Positions 1 to 8,187 are shown, counted from the first letter of the stretch. The stretch is DNA of 64,000 nt from Erysipelotrichaceae bacterium 66202529 (GCA_017161075.1 CP046174.1:2046001-2110000), one strand, 5' to 3'. The notes: generated by a model from the sequence alone, not told the origin. Translations and numbers: made by a program.

Positions 1-327
1 TCTTTCATACTTCTTCAGCTTCTCTAGATTCTGTATTTCTTTGACTTTGACCTCTACTTTCCTCAGGATGATATCCGCGCTTGACTCTGCCTTCTTCTTT
101 CTCAGATAGCCTTCGATATCCATCTTCATGAGATAGGTGCCGATTTCGAATGGGAGCGATATCGCTTCAAAATTTGTGAGCTGCCGAGAGATGAAGACAG
201 TAATGAAACCGTGCTCCTTACTGTCGATGACCAAAAGGTCAAACTCACGCAAGACTCGTTCGGATGCTACATAAGCATCTTTACCATTCAAAACTACTGA
301 TTGTGATTCTACTTCATAATAATACAT
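1..327 (-). CDS. Hypothetical protein, 3' end outside the window
   Basis: I read 109 codons from an ATG at 327 down to the window edge with no stop. The start is preceded by a strong GGAGG and by the GCGG/CCGC hairpin and long leader repeat described separately. The visible part begins MYYYEVESQSVVLNGKD, is mixed hydrophilic, and ends in a lysine/glutamate-rich stretch that could form a coiled coil. I see no signal peptide, membrane segment or catalytic motif. Family not recognised. It is the first of several small accessory genes sharing the same leader. Confidence 0.7.
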   Translation of the reverse strand, partial: MYYYEVESQSVVLNGKDAYVASERVLREFDLLVIDSKEHGFITVFISRQLTNFEAISLPFEIGTYLMKMDIEGYLRKKKAESSADIILRKVEVKVKEIQNLEKLKKYER

Positions 328-340
328 GATTTCCTCCTGT

Positions 341-353
341 GCGGTTCTGCCGC
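341..353 (-). promoter_or_regulatory. GCGG/CCGC hairpin just upstream of the SD (copy 1)
   Basis: GCGG-TTCTG-CCGC in plus-strand reading; in the mRNA it ends 5 nt before the AGGAGG of the gene starting at 327. The same hairpin precedes five other genes in the element. Confidence 0.6.
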
Positions 354-357
354 TATC

Positions 358-521
358 AACTGTAAGTGTAGCTACCTTACACTTTCTTCACACCGCTGGA
401 GGTGGAGCAGTCAAGGAGCCGTAGGCAGGGTGGAGATTTTCCGTTAGGAAAATACGACCCGGTCATTGACTGATGGAGCCGGAAGCGGTATTCCATAGCT
501 ACATGGCAACTTGCCATGTAG
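358..521 (-). repeat. Long structured leader repeat, copy 1
   Basis: About 164 bp, closely similar to 989-1148, 1720-1881 and 35473-35632. It contains an AAGTGTA/TACACTT inverted repeat, an outer stem ACCGCT/AGCGGT, a middle stem CAGTCAA/TTGACTG, an inner stem GATTTTCC/GGAAAAT and, at its gene-distal end, the dispersed palindrome. It lies in the leader of the partial gene at 1-327. It is non-coding in all frames. Confidence 0.8.
499..521. repeat. Dispersed palindrome, copy 1 (ACATGG type)
   Basis: Perfect 11-bp arms CTACATGGCAA and TTGCCATGTAG around one central C. Forms the distal end of long repeat copy 1. Confidence 0.85.
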
Positions 522-595
522 AGGCGCAGCCAAAAAGGAAAGTGACAATGCTACAAAAAAAGCTGCCCTGAGTATCATGCAGCTTGTTCTTTTAT

Positions 596-955
596 TCAGA
601 TGAAGGTATCTTCATATAGATATGCATAATTGTATCCATCATATTTGATAGCCGGGATGTAGATGCCCTTCAATACCGTCAGTTTTTTCATCCCTTGACT
701 GTTGTTCTTTATGTAGCGAGATTTTTTTAAAGGCAACAGCCGTTTTCTACTATTATCGAGTTTGAATGATCTGGTAATCTCGTCGCGTTGTACGATATCG
801 ATGATTTCCGGATAGACTTCTTGCACGACGATATGCAAACTATCGCATACGGACATTACTTGGAAGCAGATAATGTCATCGTTGGATTTCGCAATGAATA
901 TATCTCCGATTTGGATACCATATCTACTTGTTACATCATTTTTATTTCTCTGCAT
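596..955 (-). CDS. Hypothetical protein, 119 aa
   Basis: Starts at an ATG with AAGGAGA upstream. The N-terminal phrase RYGIQIGDIFIAKSNDDI resembles small proteins of unknown function seen on mobile elements of Firmicutes, but I cannot name a family. No signal peptide or membrane segment; basic centre around residues 60-85. It stands alone between two long leader repeats, with copy 2 as its own leader, and so is probably expressed separately from its neighbours. Confidence 0.7.
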   Translation of the reverse strand: MQRNKNDVTSRYGIQIGDIFIAKSNDDIICFQVMSVCDSLHIVVQEVYPEIIDIVQRDEITRSFKLDNSRKRLLPLKKSRYIKNNSQGMKKLTVLKGIYIPAIKYDGYNYAYLYEDTFI

Positions 956-967
956 ACCATTCTCCTT

Positions 968-980
968 GCGGGGCTACCGC
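968..980 (-). promoter_or_regulatory. GCGG/CCGC hairpin upstream of the SD (copy 2)
   Basis: GCGG-GGCTA-CCGC directly before the AAGGAGA of the 596-955 gene. The loop differs from copy 1 while the stem is kept. Confidence 0.55.
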
Positions 981-988
981 TCTTTCTA

Positions 989-1148
989 TGTAAGTCAGTT
1001 ACCTTACACTTTCTTCATACCGCCGTAGGTGGAGCAGTCAAGGAGCTGTAGGCAGGGTGGAGATTTTCCATTAGGAAAATACGACCCGGTCCTTGACGGA
1101 TGGAACCGTAGGAGGTATTCCATAGCTACCTGGCAACTTGCCAGGTAG
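989..1148 (-). repeat. Long structured leader repeat, copy 2
   Basis: Leader of the 596-955 gene. Same order of stems as copy 1. The middle stem is perfect here (GTCAAGGA pairs with TCCTTGAC). The outer stem changes on both sides (ACCGCC against GGAGGT), mostly keeping pairing. Ends in a perfect dispersed palindrome. Confidence 0.8.
1126..1148. repeat. Dispersed palindrome, copy 2 (ACCTGG type)
   Basis: Perfect arms CTACCTGGCAA and TTGCCAGGTAG around a central C, at the distal end of long repeat copy 2. Confidence 0.85.
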
Positions 1149-1185
1149 GGGGATATCTCCTGTAGCTTTCGGCGTACGAAGTGCA

Positions 1186-1213
1186 AAACAGTGAGGGTCT
1201 CTCCTCACTGTTT
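1186..1213 (-). terminator. Intrinsic terminator after the 1221-1688 gene
   Basis: Perfect 11-bp stem AAACAGTGAGG/CCTCACTGTTT with a 6-nt loop, 8 nt past the stop, followed by TTTTGC on the minus strand. Confidence 0.75.
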
Positions 1214-1220
1214 CATCGAA

Positions 1221-1688
1221 TCATGCCTGGAATCTTTTCTTATCTGCGTCTACGAAGGGTGCTTGCAGCTTTGAAGCATCGCCTAATCTTTTGTGGATAC
1301 CATATAATGCATTGCCGAACGCTACTAATACATCGTTCATGTATTCTAGAAATCCCGTCATGTCTGTCCCCATCTTATCGAGAAATTCTTTTGATATCCC
1401 AAGGGATGGGAGCCAGACCTCTCCTCGTTCTTCCAATGTGATCGAGATGAGTGGATATATCTTATTTTCATAGTCTATCAATGCGCTTTTGAATGCATCC
1501 TCATATCGTGGCATCAGCTCCTTTATCCCTGTTACGGCAAGACAGACCGTCTCTTTCAATCGCTTTTGATGCGCATCCTCTTCCGGCATGAGATCGACGA
1601 TATGCTCGATATTTCCTAAAAACCGAGTTCGTGCTTCCTTGCATACTTCTTTGATGCCTTCCTCTGTTAAGATAATTTCCTGCTTCAT
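1221..1688 (-). CDS. Hypothetical protein, 155 aa, paralogue of the 2085-2564 product
   Basis: ATG start with CAGGAGGAACCT upstream. Predicted soluble and largely alpha-helical. Not recognised. Its layout matches the product of 2085-2564: both open with an I-L-T/K-E-x-x-I motif, carry an A-x-x-x-FL motif near residue 22, and end in R-[FY]-Q-A. They are likely diverged copies of one accessory gene. Expressed from long leader repeat copy 3 and closed by its own terminator, so it is a monocistronic unit. Confidence 0.7.
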   Translation of the reverse strand: MKQEIILTEEGIKEVCKEARTRFLGNIEHIVDLMPEEDAHQKRLKETVCLAVTGIKELMPRYEDAFKSALIDYENKIYPLISITLEERGEVWLPSLGISKEFLDKMGTDMTGFLEYMNDVLVAFGNALYGIHKRLGDASKLQAPFVDADKKRFQA

Positions 1689-1701
1689 AGGTTCCTCCTG
1701 T

Positions 1702-1714
1702 GCGGTTCTGCCGC
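1702..1714 (-). promoter_or_regulatory. GCGG/CCGC hairpin upstream of the SD (copy 3)
   Basis: Identical hairpin to copy 1 (GCGG-TTCTG-CCGC), just before the AGGAGG of the 1221-1688 gene. Confidence 0.6.
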
Positions 1715-1719
1715 TATCG

Positions 1720-1881
1720 ACTGTAAGTGTAGCTACCTTACACTTTCTTCACACCGCTATAGGTGGAGCAGTCAAGGAGCTGCAGGCAGGGTGGAGATCT
1801 TCCGTCAGGAAGATACGACCCGGTCCTTGACGGAGGAGCCGGAAGCGGTATTCCATAGCTGCCTGGCAACTTGCCATGTAG
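1720..1881 (-). repeat. Long structured leader repeat, copy 3
   Basis: Leader of the 1221-1688 gene. The inner stem reads GATCTTCC/GGAAGAT where the other copies read GATTTTCC/GGAAAAT: a double change that keeps the pair, evidence that the stem is under selection. The gene-free stretch 1689-2084 otherwise holds only palindrome copies 3 and 4 and no convincing gene. Confidence 0.8.
1859..1881. repeat. Dispersed palindrome, copy 3 (mixed arms)
   Basis: CTGCCTGGCAA-C-TTGCCATGTAG: one arm is ACCTGG-like and the other ACATGG-like, so the stem has mismatches. Confidence 0.7.
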
Positions 1882-1925
1882 AAAGCCGTCACATGTGCCG
1901 CTGCACTTTTTATAGAAGATCGCTC

Positions 1926-1944
1926 ACATGGCAACTTGCCATGT
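1926..1944. repeat. Dispersed palindrome, copy 4 (ACATGG type)
   Basis: ACATGGCAA-C-TTGCCATGT, 45 bp beyond copy 3. This is the only place with two copies in one intergenic gap. Confidence 0.8.
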
Positions 1945-2084
1945 AGGGGCGCAGCCGGAGAGGAAAGAGAAAAAGCTGCCATTCCAGCAGCCTGTCTTCG
2001 TATGTCGTACCTCGTGTGTATCCGGCCATACCTCTTCGTTACATCGCGTCCGTTCTTATGTATACAGTTGAAGTGATATCCCCA

Positions 2085-2564
2085 TCAAGCCTGATATCTA
2101 CCATCGGGGATGTCAGAAGCCACAGCGTCCGCCTGGGGATCGTTTCCCATCATACTGTAATATTCTGTAAATACCTTTTCAAATTCTAAGATTGTCGCTT
2201 CCATGTCCTGTGAGACCTTCTTATGTTCGACGCCGGCTCTCCTGCACAGCTCTTCGGCTATCATGAGGCCGATCCCCCAGGTCGTATCCACGCCGTCCAT
2301 TTCTTCATAGAGTTCGACAGCTAATAATGGCGTTCTCGTCTTTACGTGCTCATGCAGTGCTGCCCGGAACATATCGAGGAATATCGGTAACAGGATGACC
2401 ATGCCCTCTCTTCCTGCGATCATGTCCTCTCTATACTGCCCTGTGAGCTCCTGCTCATCCTCCAGCCGCTCGATGCTCTTGTCCAGATACGATAGAAAAT
2501 CACTGCTTGCGGCTTCGAATGCCTTCTCGATCTCATCTTCTTTCAATACGATATCAGCTTCCAT
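2085..2564 (-). CDS. Hypothetical protein, 159 aa, paralogue of the 1221-1688 product
   Basis: I place the start at 2564 (MEADIVLKEDEIEKAF) because AAAGGAGAAAGA precedes it; an upstream in-frame ATG at 2612 lies inside the previous gene. Predicted soluble helical protein, acidic, no recognised domain. It shares the start motif and the R-[FY]-Q-A tail with the 1221-1688 product. Follows the HTH gene 2591-2968, with the GCGG hairpin lying between and over the upstream stop codon, so translation may be coupled. Confidence 0.65.
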   Translation of the reverse strand: MEADIVLKEDEIEKAFEAASSDFLSYLDKSIERLEDEQELTGQYREDMIAGREGMVILLPIFLDMFRAALHEHVKTRTPLLAVELYEEMDGVDTTWGIGLMIAEELCRRAGVEHKKVSQDMEATILEFEKVFTEYYSMMGNDPQADAVASDIPDGRYQA

Positions 2565-2577
2565 TCTTTCTCCTTTC

Positions 2578-2590
2578 GCGGGGTCACCGC
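2578..2590 (-). promoter_or_regulatory. GCGG/CCGC hairpin upstream of the SD (copy 4)
   Basis: GCGG-GGTCA-CCGC directly before the SD of the gene starting at 2564, abutting the stop codon (2591-2593) of the upstream gene. Confidence 0.5.
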
Positions 2591-2968
2591 TCATCCTTCC
2601 TGTTTCTTCCACTCGATCTCTTTATGATAGAGCTTCTTCAGTTTATAGAAGGTCGATCTCCCTATGTTGAGCTGCGCTGCCGCATCCACTGCCGTGATCG
2701 CATGTTGGGATTGCAGGACAGCCAGCTTCAGAAACTTATCACTGCAGGGGATCCCAGGACGCCCTATGCGGACGCCGTTCTTTTGTGCCTCTTTTATCCC
2801 CTTCATCATTTTTTTCTTATGATCGGCCTCATGTCGGATGATCGCTTCACACTCTTTCATCAACTGCCAAAACGGTTCCAGCATTTCTTTTTCTACTCCC
2901 ATATCAGCGAGCTGTGTGCAATTATCCCTGGCCTTCTCCAATGCCTTCGATAATCCTTCCGTTTTCAC
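2591..2968 (-). CDS. Resolvase-type helix-turn-helix protein without a catalytic domain
   Basis: 125 residues from a GTG start (AGAGGTGG upstream). The C-terminal 55 residues have the Hin/resolvase DNA-binding pattern: a basic helix, the GVRIGRPG linker, then a HTH ending in LNIGRSTFYKLKK. Serine recombinases carry this after a 140-residue catalytic domain, but here the N-terminal 65 residues are a charged helical segment with no serine active-site motif. A second copy is at 31678-32049. Likely a DNA-binding regulator derived from a recombinase tail (inference). It could read one of the repeats in the element. Confidence 0.7.
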   Translation of the reverse strand: MKTEGLSKALEKARDNCTQLADMGVEKEMLEPFWQLMKECEAIIRHEADHKKKMMKGIKEAQKNGVRIGRPGIPCSDKFLKLAVLQSQHAITAVDAAAQLNIGRSTFYKLKKLYHKEIEWKKQEG

Positions 2969-3098
2969 TCATACCACCTCTTTTACATCACAAGGATAGC
3001 TTGGGCTTTTTCATATCCGCTACATATATCTTACACCAAAAGTCCCGTCGCATTCAATAGATATGGTACGGGCATCGTCTTGAATATATGAAGGGGAT

Positions 3099-3127
3099 GG
3101 AACAGTGAGGGGCTGTCTCACTGTTCC
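3099..3127 (-). terminator. Perfect hairpin, probable terminator of the fibre operon
   Basis: GGAACAGTGAG/CTCACTGTTCC, 11-bp stem with a 7-nt loop, about 130 nt downstream of the 3255 stop. It resembles the 1186-1213 hairpin in stem sequence (AACAGTGAG) but lacks a U-run, so termination is less sure. Confidence 0.5.
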
Positions 3128-3225
3128 GGTATATCCATCCCTATCTCATCGAGGAATTTGCGATATCTCACGTGATGATATCTATACATCTTCGCTCTCT
3201 TCCAATGTATCGACGGTAGGCGTAG

Positions 3226-3247
3226 CTGCCTGGCAGCTTGCCAGGTA
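3226..3247. repeat. Dispersed palindrome, copy 5
   Basis: CTGCCTGGCAGCTTGCCAGG core, imperfect, ending 8 bp before the stop codon of the 3255-5411 gene (3' side of that gene). Confidence 0.7.
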
Positions 3248-3254
3248 AGCTTCC

Positions 3255-5411
3255 TCATCTATGGAACGTATTGACCACCAGATCGTTATCGCTGTAATCC
3301 TGATAGCTCTTCCTGCGATTCACGAAGGTCGCCTTCGCATCCTGTCCATCGGTATCCAGTGTCACCTTACTGCCACTTACTTTGCCGGATATGACATCCG
3401 TGATACTATCCAGACGATATCTCGATACCGGGATCTCGCTGATCTCATATTCACCGGCAGGGATATCCTTCCGGACGATCGTTTTCTCTATGCCTCCGGA
3501 CGCTTTCTTGTCAGACGCTGTGAATCGGATTACCTCCGTATATTCCTGTCTCTCTCCGGTGAAGTCTGTGCCTTCGATATGGAAGAGGAAGGTCGGATCT
3601 CCCGACGCTGGATACATTTCCTCCCCATAGATCCGCTTCGTGATCCGCAGTTCCGGTATTGGCAGGAATTCTGCCTTTATGACATGGTCTGAAGAGATAT
3701 CACGGAAGGTATACGAGGTAGGGTATCGCTTCACGTCTACTTCCTTTCCGTCTATACGCAGTCTACGCAGATAGTATCCCTTATCCGCTGTATATGTGAT
3801 CGTTCTCTCTTCTCCTTTGTCGATGCCGATTACCTTGGATGTGATCGTCCCACCGCTCGCACCGGTCTCGATCTTGTAGACACGTTTATATTTCACACTT
3901 ACCGTATGGTCCTCCTTTATCCCGCTGAAGGTATAGCTCTTCGGATATTTCTTGATATCGACTGCTTTCCCATCGACGGTGACGCTCTCCAATACATGGT
4001 TGCTATCCACGGGACTGTAGCTGATCGTCCTGCTCGTATTCGGCAGCTGGGAGGCTGTGCTCGCCGTGATCGTCCCGTTCATCACAGATGTCGTTATCTT
4101 GAAATAGAAGCCCACAGTTACTGCATTCGATGTCTTCGTCCCTCGATCTGTCGTTATCGACGCTGTATTGCGGACAGATCCGGAACCGGATGTGCTGAAC
4201 CAGGCGGATAGGTCATGACCGCTTTTCTTTTTACACTTCAGCGTGACGGTATAGCTTTTTCCATAGAACGAAGCGTCACCGACATTACGAAGGCTCAGCT
4301 GTATGGACTGAGCGCTGATGGTACGATCGAATTTCGATGTCACATCGTTACCGGCTGAATCTCGGATGGTGATGCTGCTTGTTCCATTGGCCAGCTGCAG
4401 ACAGCTTGCCAGGGTATCATTGAGCTTGAAGCTCGTGTAATACGTTGTCGCATCCTCCGGCGGTACTGTAAAGTCTACCGTATAGTTAAAAGCAGTATCA
4501 TTGTAAATAGATACCGAAGTGCTGCCATTGATGCGTTTCGTCGGGACCGGTGTATCGAACTTCACGAGGGAATCGTTGGACCATTTCCAGTGATAGAACG
4601 TTCGATAATCACTTCCTTTGTCCCATGTCTCGACATCGATATCCAGTCTTCTCGTATACCCCAGCCGGAAGCTCGAGGCCACTCCTATCAATGTAGCCCA
4701 GTTCTGTCGGTCATCATCTCCACTCAATTCAGACGGTGCATACACCTGAGAACTGTTATAGCTCAGATTACCGCCACTGCCTCTGCTCATCACATAGACG
4801 CCATCGATCCCGCTATAGCCATGACCTAAGATCTCCGTGTTATCGATATCTTTGAAATTCGCATGGAAGGGTACTGATATCGGTGTGTTCGTTCCTCTCC
4901 TATAGAAGGTGAACTGCCAAACGAAATTCCTGCTCTGATAGGATTGCTGGTAGATGTCGATACTGTTATCCATGAAGGCGACGCTCGGCATGTTAATATC
5001 CGGATGCGTCGTCGTAGTCGCCGTGCGGATCTCTCCGTCCACCAGCATGATCTTTAGATCTACTGCCGATCCGTTATAGTGACCGATGTTATTGTATCGC
5101 ACGCCGATCGTGCCACTTCTCACGAGCGCATTGCTCGATAACAGGGCGAGGTGACTGTTCGTTGGCAGTCGTCCACTGGATGCTCCCTCATTGCGGAACA
5201 GTGCGCCGTCGTCATAGCTCCTGCAGCCATAGAATTCCGCCCAGGATACCCCAGGCGTGAACTTCGGTGCGAAGCTGTAATAGGAATCGATGATGGTGCT
5301 GCTTCCGGATACCTCATGGATGGTCGCTGCTGTGATATGGCCATCCTGGGGAAGGATGATCAGCAGGAACAGCAACAGGATCGATATGAGTAGTCTACCG
5401 TGCTTCTTCAT
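3255..5411 (-). CDS. Large secreted surface protein, last gene of the SipW/TasA-like operon
   Basis: 718 residues with a Sec signal peptide (residues 1-28, hydrophobic core LLISILLLFLLIILP). The N-terminal 240 residues are a WxL/adhesin-like region of unknown fold. The middle (about 280-440) looks like an Ig-like fimbrial domain. Two repeats with the pattern V-x-x-D-G-K-x-V-D-x-K-x-Y-P-x-S-Y-T-F follow (about 455-600). A C-terminal domain with PAGEYEISEI resembles a Cna_B/prealbumin-like pilin domain. No LPXTG signal or C-terminal membrane segment is present, so it is secreted or held by partners. It overlaps the upstream gene by 17 nt, and is probably the adhesive or tip part of a fibre. Confidence 0.75.
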   Translation of the reverse strand: MKKHGRLLISILLLFLLIILPQDGHITAATIHEVSGSSTIIDSYYSFAPKFTPGVSWAEFYGCRSYDDGALFRNEGASSGRLPTNSHLALLSSNALVRSGTIGVRYNNIGHYNGSAVDLKIMLVDGEIRTATTTTHPDINMPSVAFMDNSIDIYQQSYQSRNFVWQFTFYRRGTNTPISVPFHANFKDIDNTEILGHGYSGIDGVYVMSRGSGGNLSYNSSQVYAPSELSGDDDRQNWATLIGVASSFRLGYTRRLDIDVETWDKGSDYRTFYHWKWSNDSLVKFDTPVPTKRINGSTSVSIYNDTAFNYTVDFTVPPEDATTYYTSFKLNDTLASCLQLANGTSSITIRDSAGNDVTSKFDRTISAQSIQLSLRNVGDASFYGKSYTVTLKCKKKSGHDLSAWFSTSGSGSVRNTASITTDRGTKTSNAVTVGFYFKITTSVMNGTITASTASQLPNTSRTISYSPVDSNHVLESVTVDGKAVDIKKYPKSYTFSGIKEDHTVSVKYKRVYKIETGASGGTITSKVIGIDKGEERTITYTADKGYYLRRLRIDGKEVDVKRYPTSYTFRDISSDHVIKAEFLPIPELRITKRIYGEEMYPASGDPTFLFHIEGTDFTGERQEYTEVIRFTASDKKASGGIEKTIVRKDIPAGEYEISEIPVSRYRLDSITDVISGKVSGSKVTLDTDGQDAKATFVNRRKSYQDYSDNDLVVNTFHR

Positions 5412-5985
5412 GATCTTTTCGCCTCCTTCTTACGATGATGATCAGGAAGGAGATGGATGCCAGCGTGCTGGATATGAGCAGTGTCCGCTGTGTCTGATCT
5501 CCTGTAGCTACGCTTTCCTGTATCGTCAGTGCAGTGAGCTCGACATCGACAGCAGCTTCCCTGATCGAATATGCATTGTCTGTCTCTTTCGGAAGACGCA
5601 GTGTGATCCGGATCGTCGTCATCTCCTGTGGTGCATAGCGCCCCATCTCTATACCGCTTTGCGCGTCCTGCATAGTTCCTTCATAGAGGCGGTGGCCATC
5701 CTGCATCACTTGCAGCTCCAGTATCTCGGTAAGCTGTCCTTCTCCTGCGCAAAGCTTGAGATAGAGCTCCTGTTCCTCCTTGCTTCGGTTATCCACCCTT
5801 AGGGTATAGGTCTGTTCATCTCCCGGAAGCATCCGTGACAGCACGATATCATCTGCCGATGTCTTCTGTATCCCTGCTTCCGTGATCCGGATGTGGATGT
5901 CGTCCCTGTCTGATCCTTCTGCCTGTATCCTTACAGGGAGGAAGGGCAACAGCAGTATCGTCAGTAACAGCAGTTTTCTACGCAT
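5395..5985 (-). CDS. Secreted membrane-anchored protein with a VATGD sorting-like end
   Basis: 196 residues: signal peptide 1-22, a beta-rich ectodomain containing LPGDEQTYTLRVDN, as in TasA-type fibre subunits, and a C-terminal helix (LLISSTLASISFLIII) followed by RRRRK. SVATGD sits directly before that helix, the position of a sortase signal; the big adhesin at 17714 ends the same way with VVTGD. Overlaps both neighbours by a few bases (8 nt with 5978, 17 nt with 3255), so translation is coupled within the operon. Likely the wall- or membrane-anchored base of the fibre (inference). Confidence 0.7.
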   Translation of the reverse strand: MRRKLLLLTILLLPFLPVRIQAEGSDRDDIHIRITEAGIQKTSADDIVLSRMLPGDEQTYTLRVDNRSKEEQELYLKLCAGEGQLTEILELQVMQDGHRLYEGTMQDAQSGIEMGRYAPQEMTTIRITLRLPKETDNAYSIREAAVDVELTALTIQESVATGDQTQRTLLISSTLASISFLIIIVRRRRKDHEEAR

Positions 5986-6538
5986 CGGATCTCACCTCAT
6001 TCCTTGAACGGAGCGTTTGTCGGATCTCGGTATCTCCCCAGCCATCCGAAGAGACCTCAAGATGCTCACTCTGTACGGCCTGGATCGTCGTCTCCAGTAC
6101 CAGCGTCTGATCTTCTTTCGTGATGATGTCACTGCTCGCGATGACAGCGTCATACAGCTCCAGTATGCCATCCTCTTCCAGAATGCCTGTATGGTAGAGA
6201 TATCCGTCTTTCTTCCGTTCCCAGCCATCCGCCAGCTCCAGCTCCGCCTCTGTAAGCTCACGGAGCAGTTCTCCACCGGTATAGACGCAGACCTTGAAAC
6301 GTACCTGACAGGCAGCTCCCAGGTTCTGCACATCCATATCCAGGGGGATCCTGCTTCCCGGTACGATCGGTTCACTACGCTGTAGGTCATCGATCAATGT
6401 CACCTCCACGGTATCCGTCTGTGCGATGAAACGCTGCTGGAAGGAACGTACTAGGGAAGAGAGGGAATCCCCCATGATCAGTCCGCAGATGAGCAGGGAT
6501 ACGACAAGAGATAAGATGAGTGATCTTCTTTTCTTCAT
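5978..6538 (-). CDS. TasA/camelysin-like secreted subunit 3
   Basis: 186 residues from MKKRRSLILSLVVSLLICG. I chose this ATG because AAGGAGG precedes it; the ATG at 6559 overlaps the previous stop but has its SD inside the gene. N-terminal membrane/signal segment, then a beta-rich domain with a V-Q-N-L-G-A-A-C-Q-V-R-F-K pattern like the TasA/camelysin family, whose members are cut by SipW-type signal peptidases and form extracellular fibres. Same operon as two further TasA-like genes and a SipW-like peptidase. Confidence 0.65.
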   Translation of the reverse strand: MKKRRSLILSLVVSLLICGLIMGDSLSSLVRSFQQRFIAQTDTVEVTLIDDLQRSEPIVPGSRIPLDMDVQNLGAACQVRFKVCVYTGGELLRELTEAELELADGWERKKDGYLYHTGILEEDGILELYDAVIASSDIITKEDQTLVLETTIQAVQSEHLEVSSDGWGDTEIRQTLRSRNEVRSDA

Positions 6539-6555
6539 GCTATTCCATACCTCCT

Positions 6556-7056
6556 TCATCGTATACCGGCGAAGGCATCCCGTATATCGCGATAGCCCTC
6601 CGCCTGTACAGATTCCGCATAGATGATGATGTCGAATGTCTTCCGCTGCTCTATTTCGATGTCCTCGATCGTCACCTTCGTGAACAGACTGGAGGTGACA
6701 GCTCCCGGCTCCACGATGCTGTTATGATACCAGTAGCCGTCATCGGCCTGCGTCCAGTCCTTCGTATCGAAGTCCATATGCGCAGGGATGGCCGTATCGG
6801 AAAGCGCTGCGTAGACGCGGATATAACAGGGGACACTGCCGGTATTGCGGACCTTCACGTCCTTTTCGTACGTCGTATCCGGCTGCCACTGCTTGGGAGG
6901 TGTGAAATCCTCTTCTATCATGACATCGTTCTGTCCAATCGTTATCCGGTTCTCTCTCGTTTCCACATGCGTCAGATAGGCGATACTGAAGGGGACCATT
7001 ATAAGGATGATCCCTGCCAACAGGAAGACGAGGAACCATTTCTTCCTGTGCTTCAT
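6556..7056 (-). CDS. TasA/camelysin-like secreted subunit 2
   Basis: 166 residues. The N-terminal signal region MKHRKKWFLVFLLAGI ends in PFSIAYLTHVETRENR, the typical SipW-dependent signal pattern (hydrophobic core, then AY-L/F-T followed by charged residues). The rest is a beta-sandwich-type domain with the VRNTGSVPCYIRVYAAL motif of the family. It overlaps the preceding gene by ATGA and has GGAGG nine bases upstream. Predicted to be exported by the local SipW and to join the same fibre. Confidence 0.8.
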   Translation of the reverse strand: MKHRKKWFLVFLLAGIILIMVPFSIAYLTHVETRENRITIGQNDVMIEEDFTPPKQWQPDTTYEKDVKVRNTGSVPCYIRVYAALSDTAIPAHMDFDTKDWTQADDGYWYHNSIVEPGAVTSSLFTKVTIEDIEIEQRKTFDIIIYAESVQAEGYRDIRDAFAGIR

Positions 7057-7778
7057 TCATCGTGGCCTCCATCATCGACAGCAGCTTCTCTGTTTTCCGG
7101 CATCTGTGGTGCTGTGGTATCCTTTCGGACATGTTCCTGATTGATGAAGCTTCCATAAGCTTCCTCCATCGTTCCGGTCTCCTGCTGGATAGCTATGCTC
7201 TTGACCGTGATCGTCTGTTCGCTGTCCTCCAGTCCCTGCTCTTCGATGGCATTACAGAAGGTTACAGATGAGAATAGCTCTGTCGTCGTCTGTCCCGGAT
7301 TCAATACAGCCTCATAACCAAAGACATAGACCGCTGTTTTCTTGCCATCGGTATCCTCTTCGACGATTTTACTCAGCTGTCGCCAGTGATCCAGATCCGG
7401 CGCGAAGAGGAAGAGCTCTGTATCAGCTTTCGGATTCCGTGAGCCATCCTCTTGCGCGGTGATGATATTTACGATCGGTACTCTGACCTCCAGATAGACC
7501 CAGGCAGGGTTCTTGCCGGTGTTTTCGATCGTCGGATCTTTTGGGATCGTTTTATTAGGAATGATATCTTCTGCCATATCGGGTATACCATTATGATCGG
7601 TATCTGCGAGATCGTCCCATCTGTCCTCATGCAGGACGGTCCTCACAGAGCCTACGGTAAAGAGATTGTCCTTCGTATCCGTCGAAGTGAAATATGCGAT
7701 AGAGGATCCGATGACAGTGATCCCTGCCAATGCCGCAATCGAGAGGATGCCTACTTTTTTCTTGTTTCTGATTTCCAT
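7053..7778 (-). CDS. TasA/camelysin-like secreted subunit 1
   Basis: 241 residues from MEIRNKKKVGILSIAALAG (SD GGAGAT). The segment GSSIAYFTSTDTKDNLFTVG is the clearest SipW-type signal in the operon. It is followed by a calcium-loop-like DTDHNGIPDMAED and the PTIENTGKNPAWVYLEVRVP motif common to TasA-type proteins. The reading frame is open 207 nt further upstream into the peptidase gene, but nothing there resembles a protein start. Likely the major fibre subunit: it is the first structural gene after the peptidase. Confidence 0.8.
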   Translation of the reverse strand: MEIRNKKKVGILSIAALAGITVIGSSIAYFTSTDTKDNLFTVGSVRTVLHEDRWDDLADTDHNGIPDMAEDIIPNKTIPKDPTIENTGKNPAWVYLEVRVPIVNIITAQEDGSRNPKADTELFLFAPDLDHWRQLSKIVEEDTDGKKTAVYVFGYEAVLNPGQTTTELFSSVTFCNAIEEQGLEDSEQTITVKSIAIQQETGTMEEAYGSFINQEHVRKDTTAPQMPENREAAVDDGGHDE

Positions 7779-7785
7779 AAATTTC

Positions 7786-8187
7786 TTATCTCCTTTTCCT
7801 TTTTCGTATGATCTGCCATGCCAAAAAGGCCGCGCACAGCAGCCAGAGATATCGTCTGATGAATAAGACGATATAGCCGATGTAAGGGATGACCAGGATG
7901 ACCTTACCGATGATCTGCGTCTTATAGAGCGGTGTAGGATCATCGCTGTCATTGGCGTCTCCCTTTGTGACGGTTCTTTGATCATCGATCTGTCTCACGA
8001 TCCTGTGTGTGATGATGGAATCCTGTTTTTGAAAGGTAACGATATCCTCCGTATGCAGTTCAGCGTCAGTATCGACCAATATGAGACTACCGGTGGATAT
8101 CGTCGGCTCCATAGATCCGCTCGTAATACAGTAGATTCGGAAATGACCGCATGAACATAAGGATATCGAGACCAATAAGATGGTCAA
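7786..8187 (-). CDS. sipW: SipW-type signal peptidase I
   Basis: Archaeal/ER-type signal peptidase: nucleophile Ser in ITSGSMEPTISTG, general base His in THRIV (not Lys), and the TKGDANDSDDPTP aspartate motif. One N-terminal and one C-terminal membrane segment. It should cleave the TasA-like preproteins encoded directly downstream. The start is uncertain: TTG at 8187 has no SD, while AAAAGGAG at 8221-8228 is followed in frame by CTG, ATA, CGA and ACG codons that encode a plausible basic N-terminus (IRTKRISSIAL). A C7A7 run (minus strand) lies directly before that SD. Confidence 0.85.
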   Translation of the reverse strand: MTILLVSISLCSCGHFRIYCITSGSMEPTISTGSLILVDTDAELHTEDIVTFQKQDSIITHRIVRQIDDQRTVTKGDANDSDDPTPLYKTQIIGKVILVIPYIGYIVLFIRRYLWLLCAAFLAWQIIRKRKRR

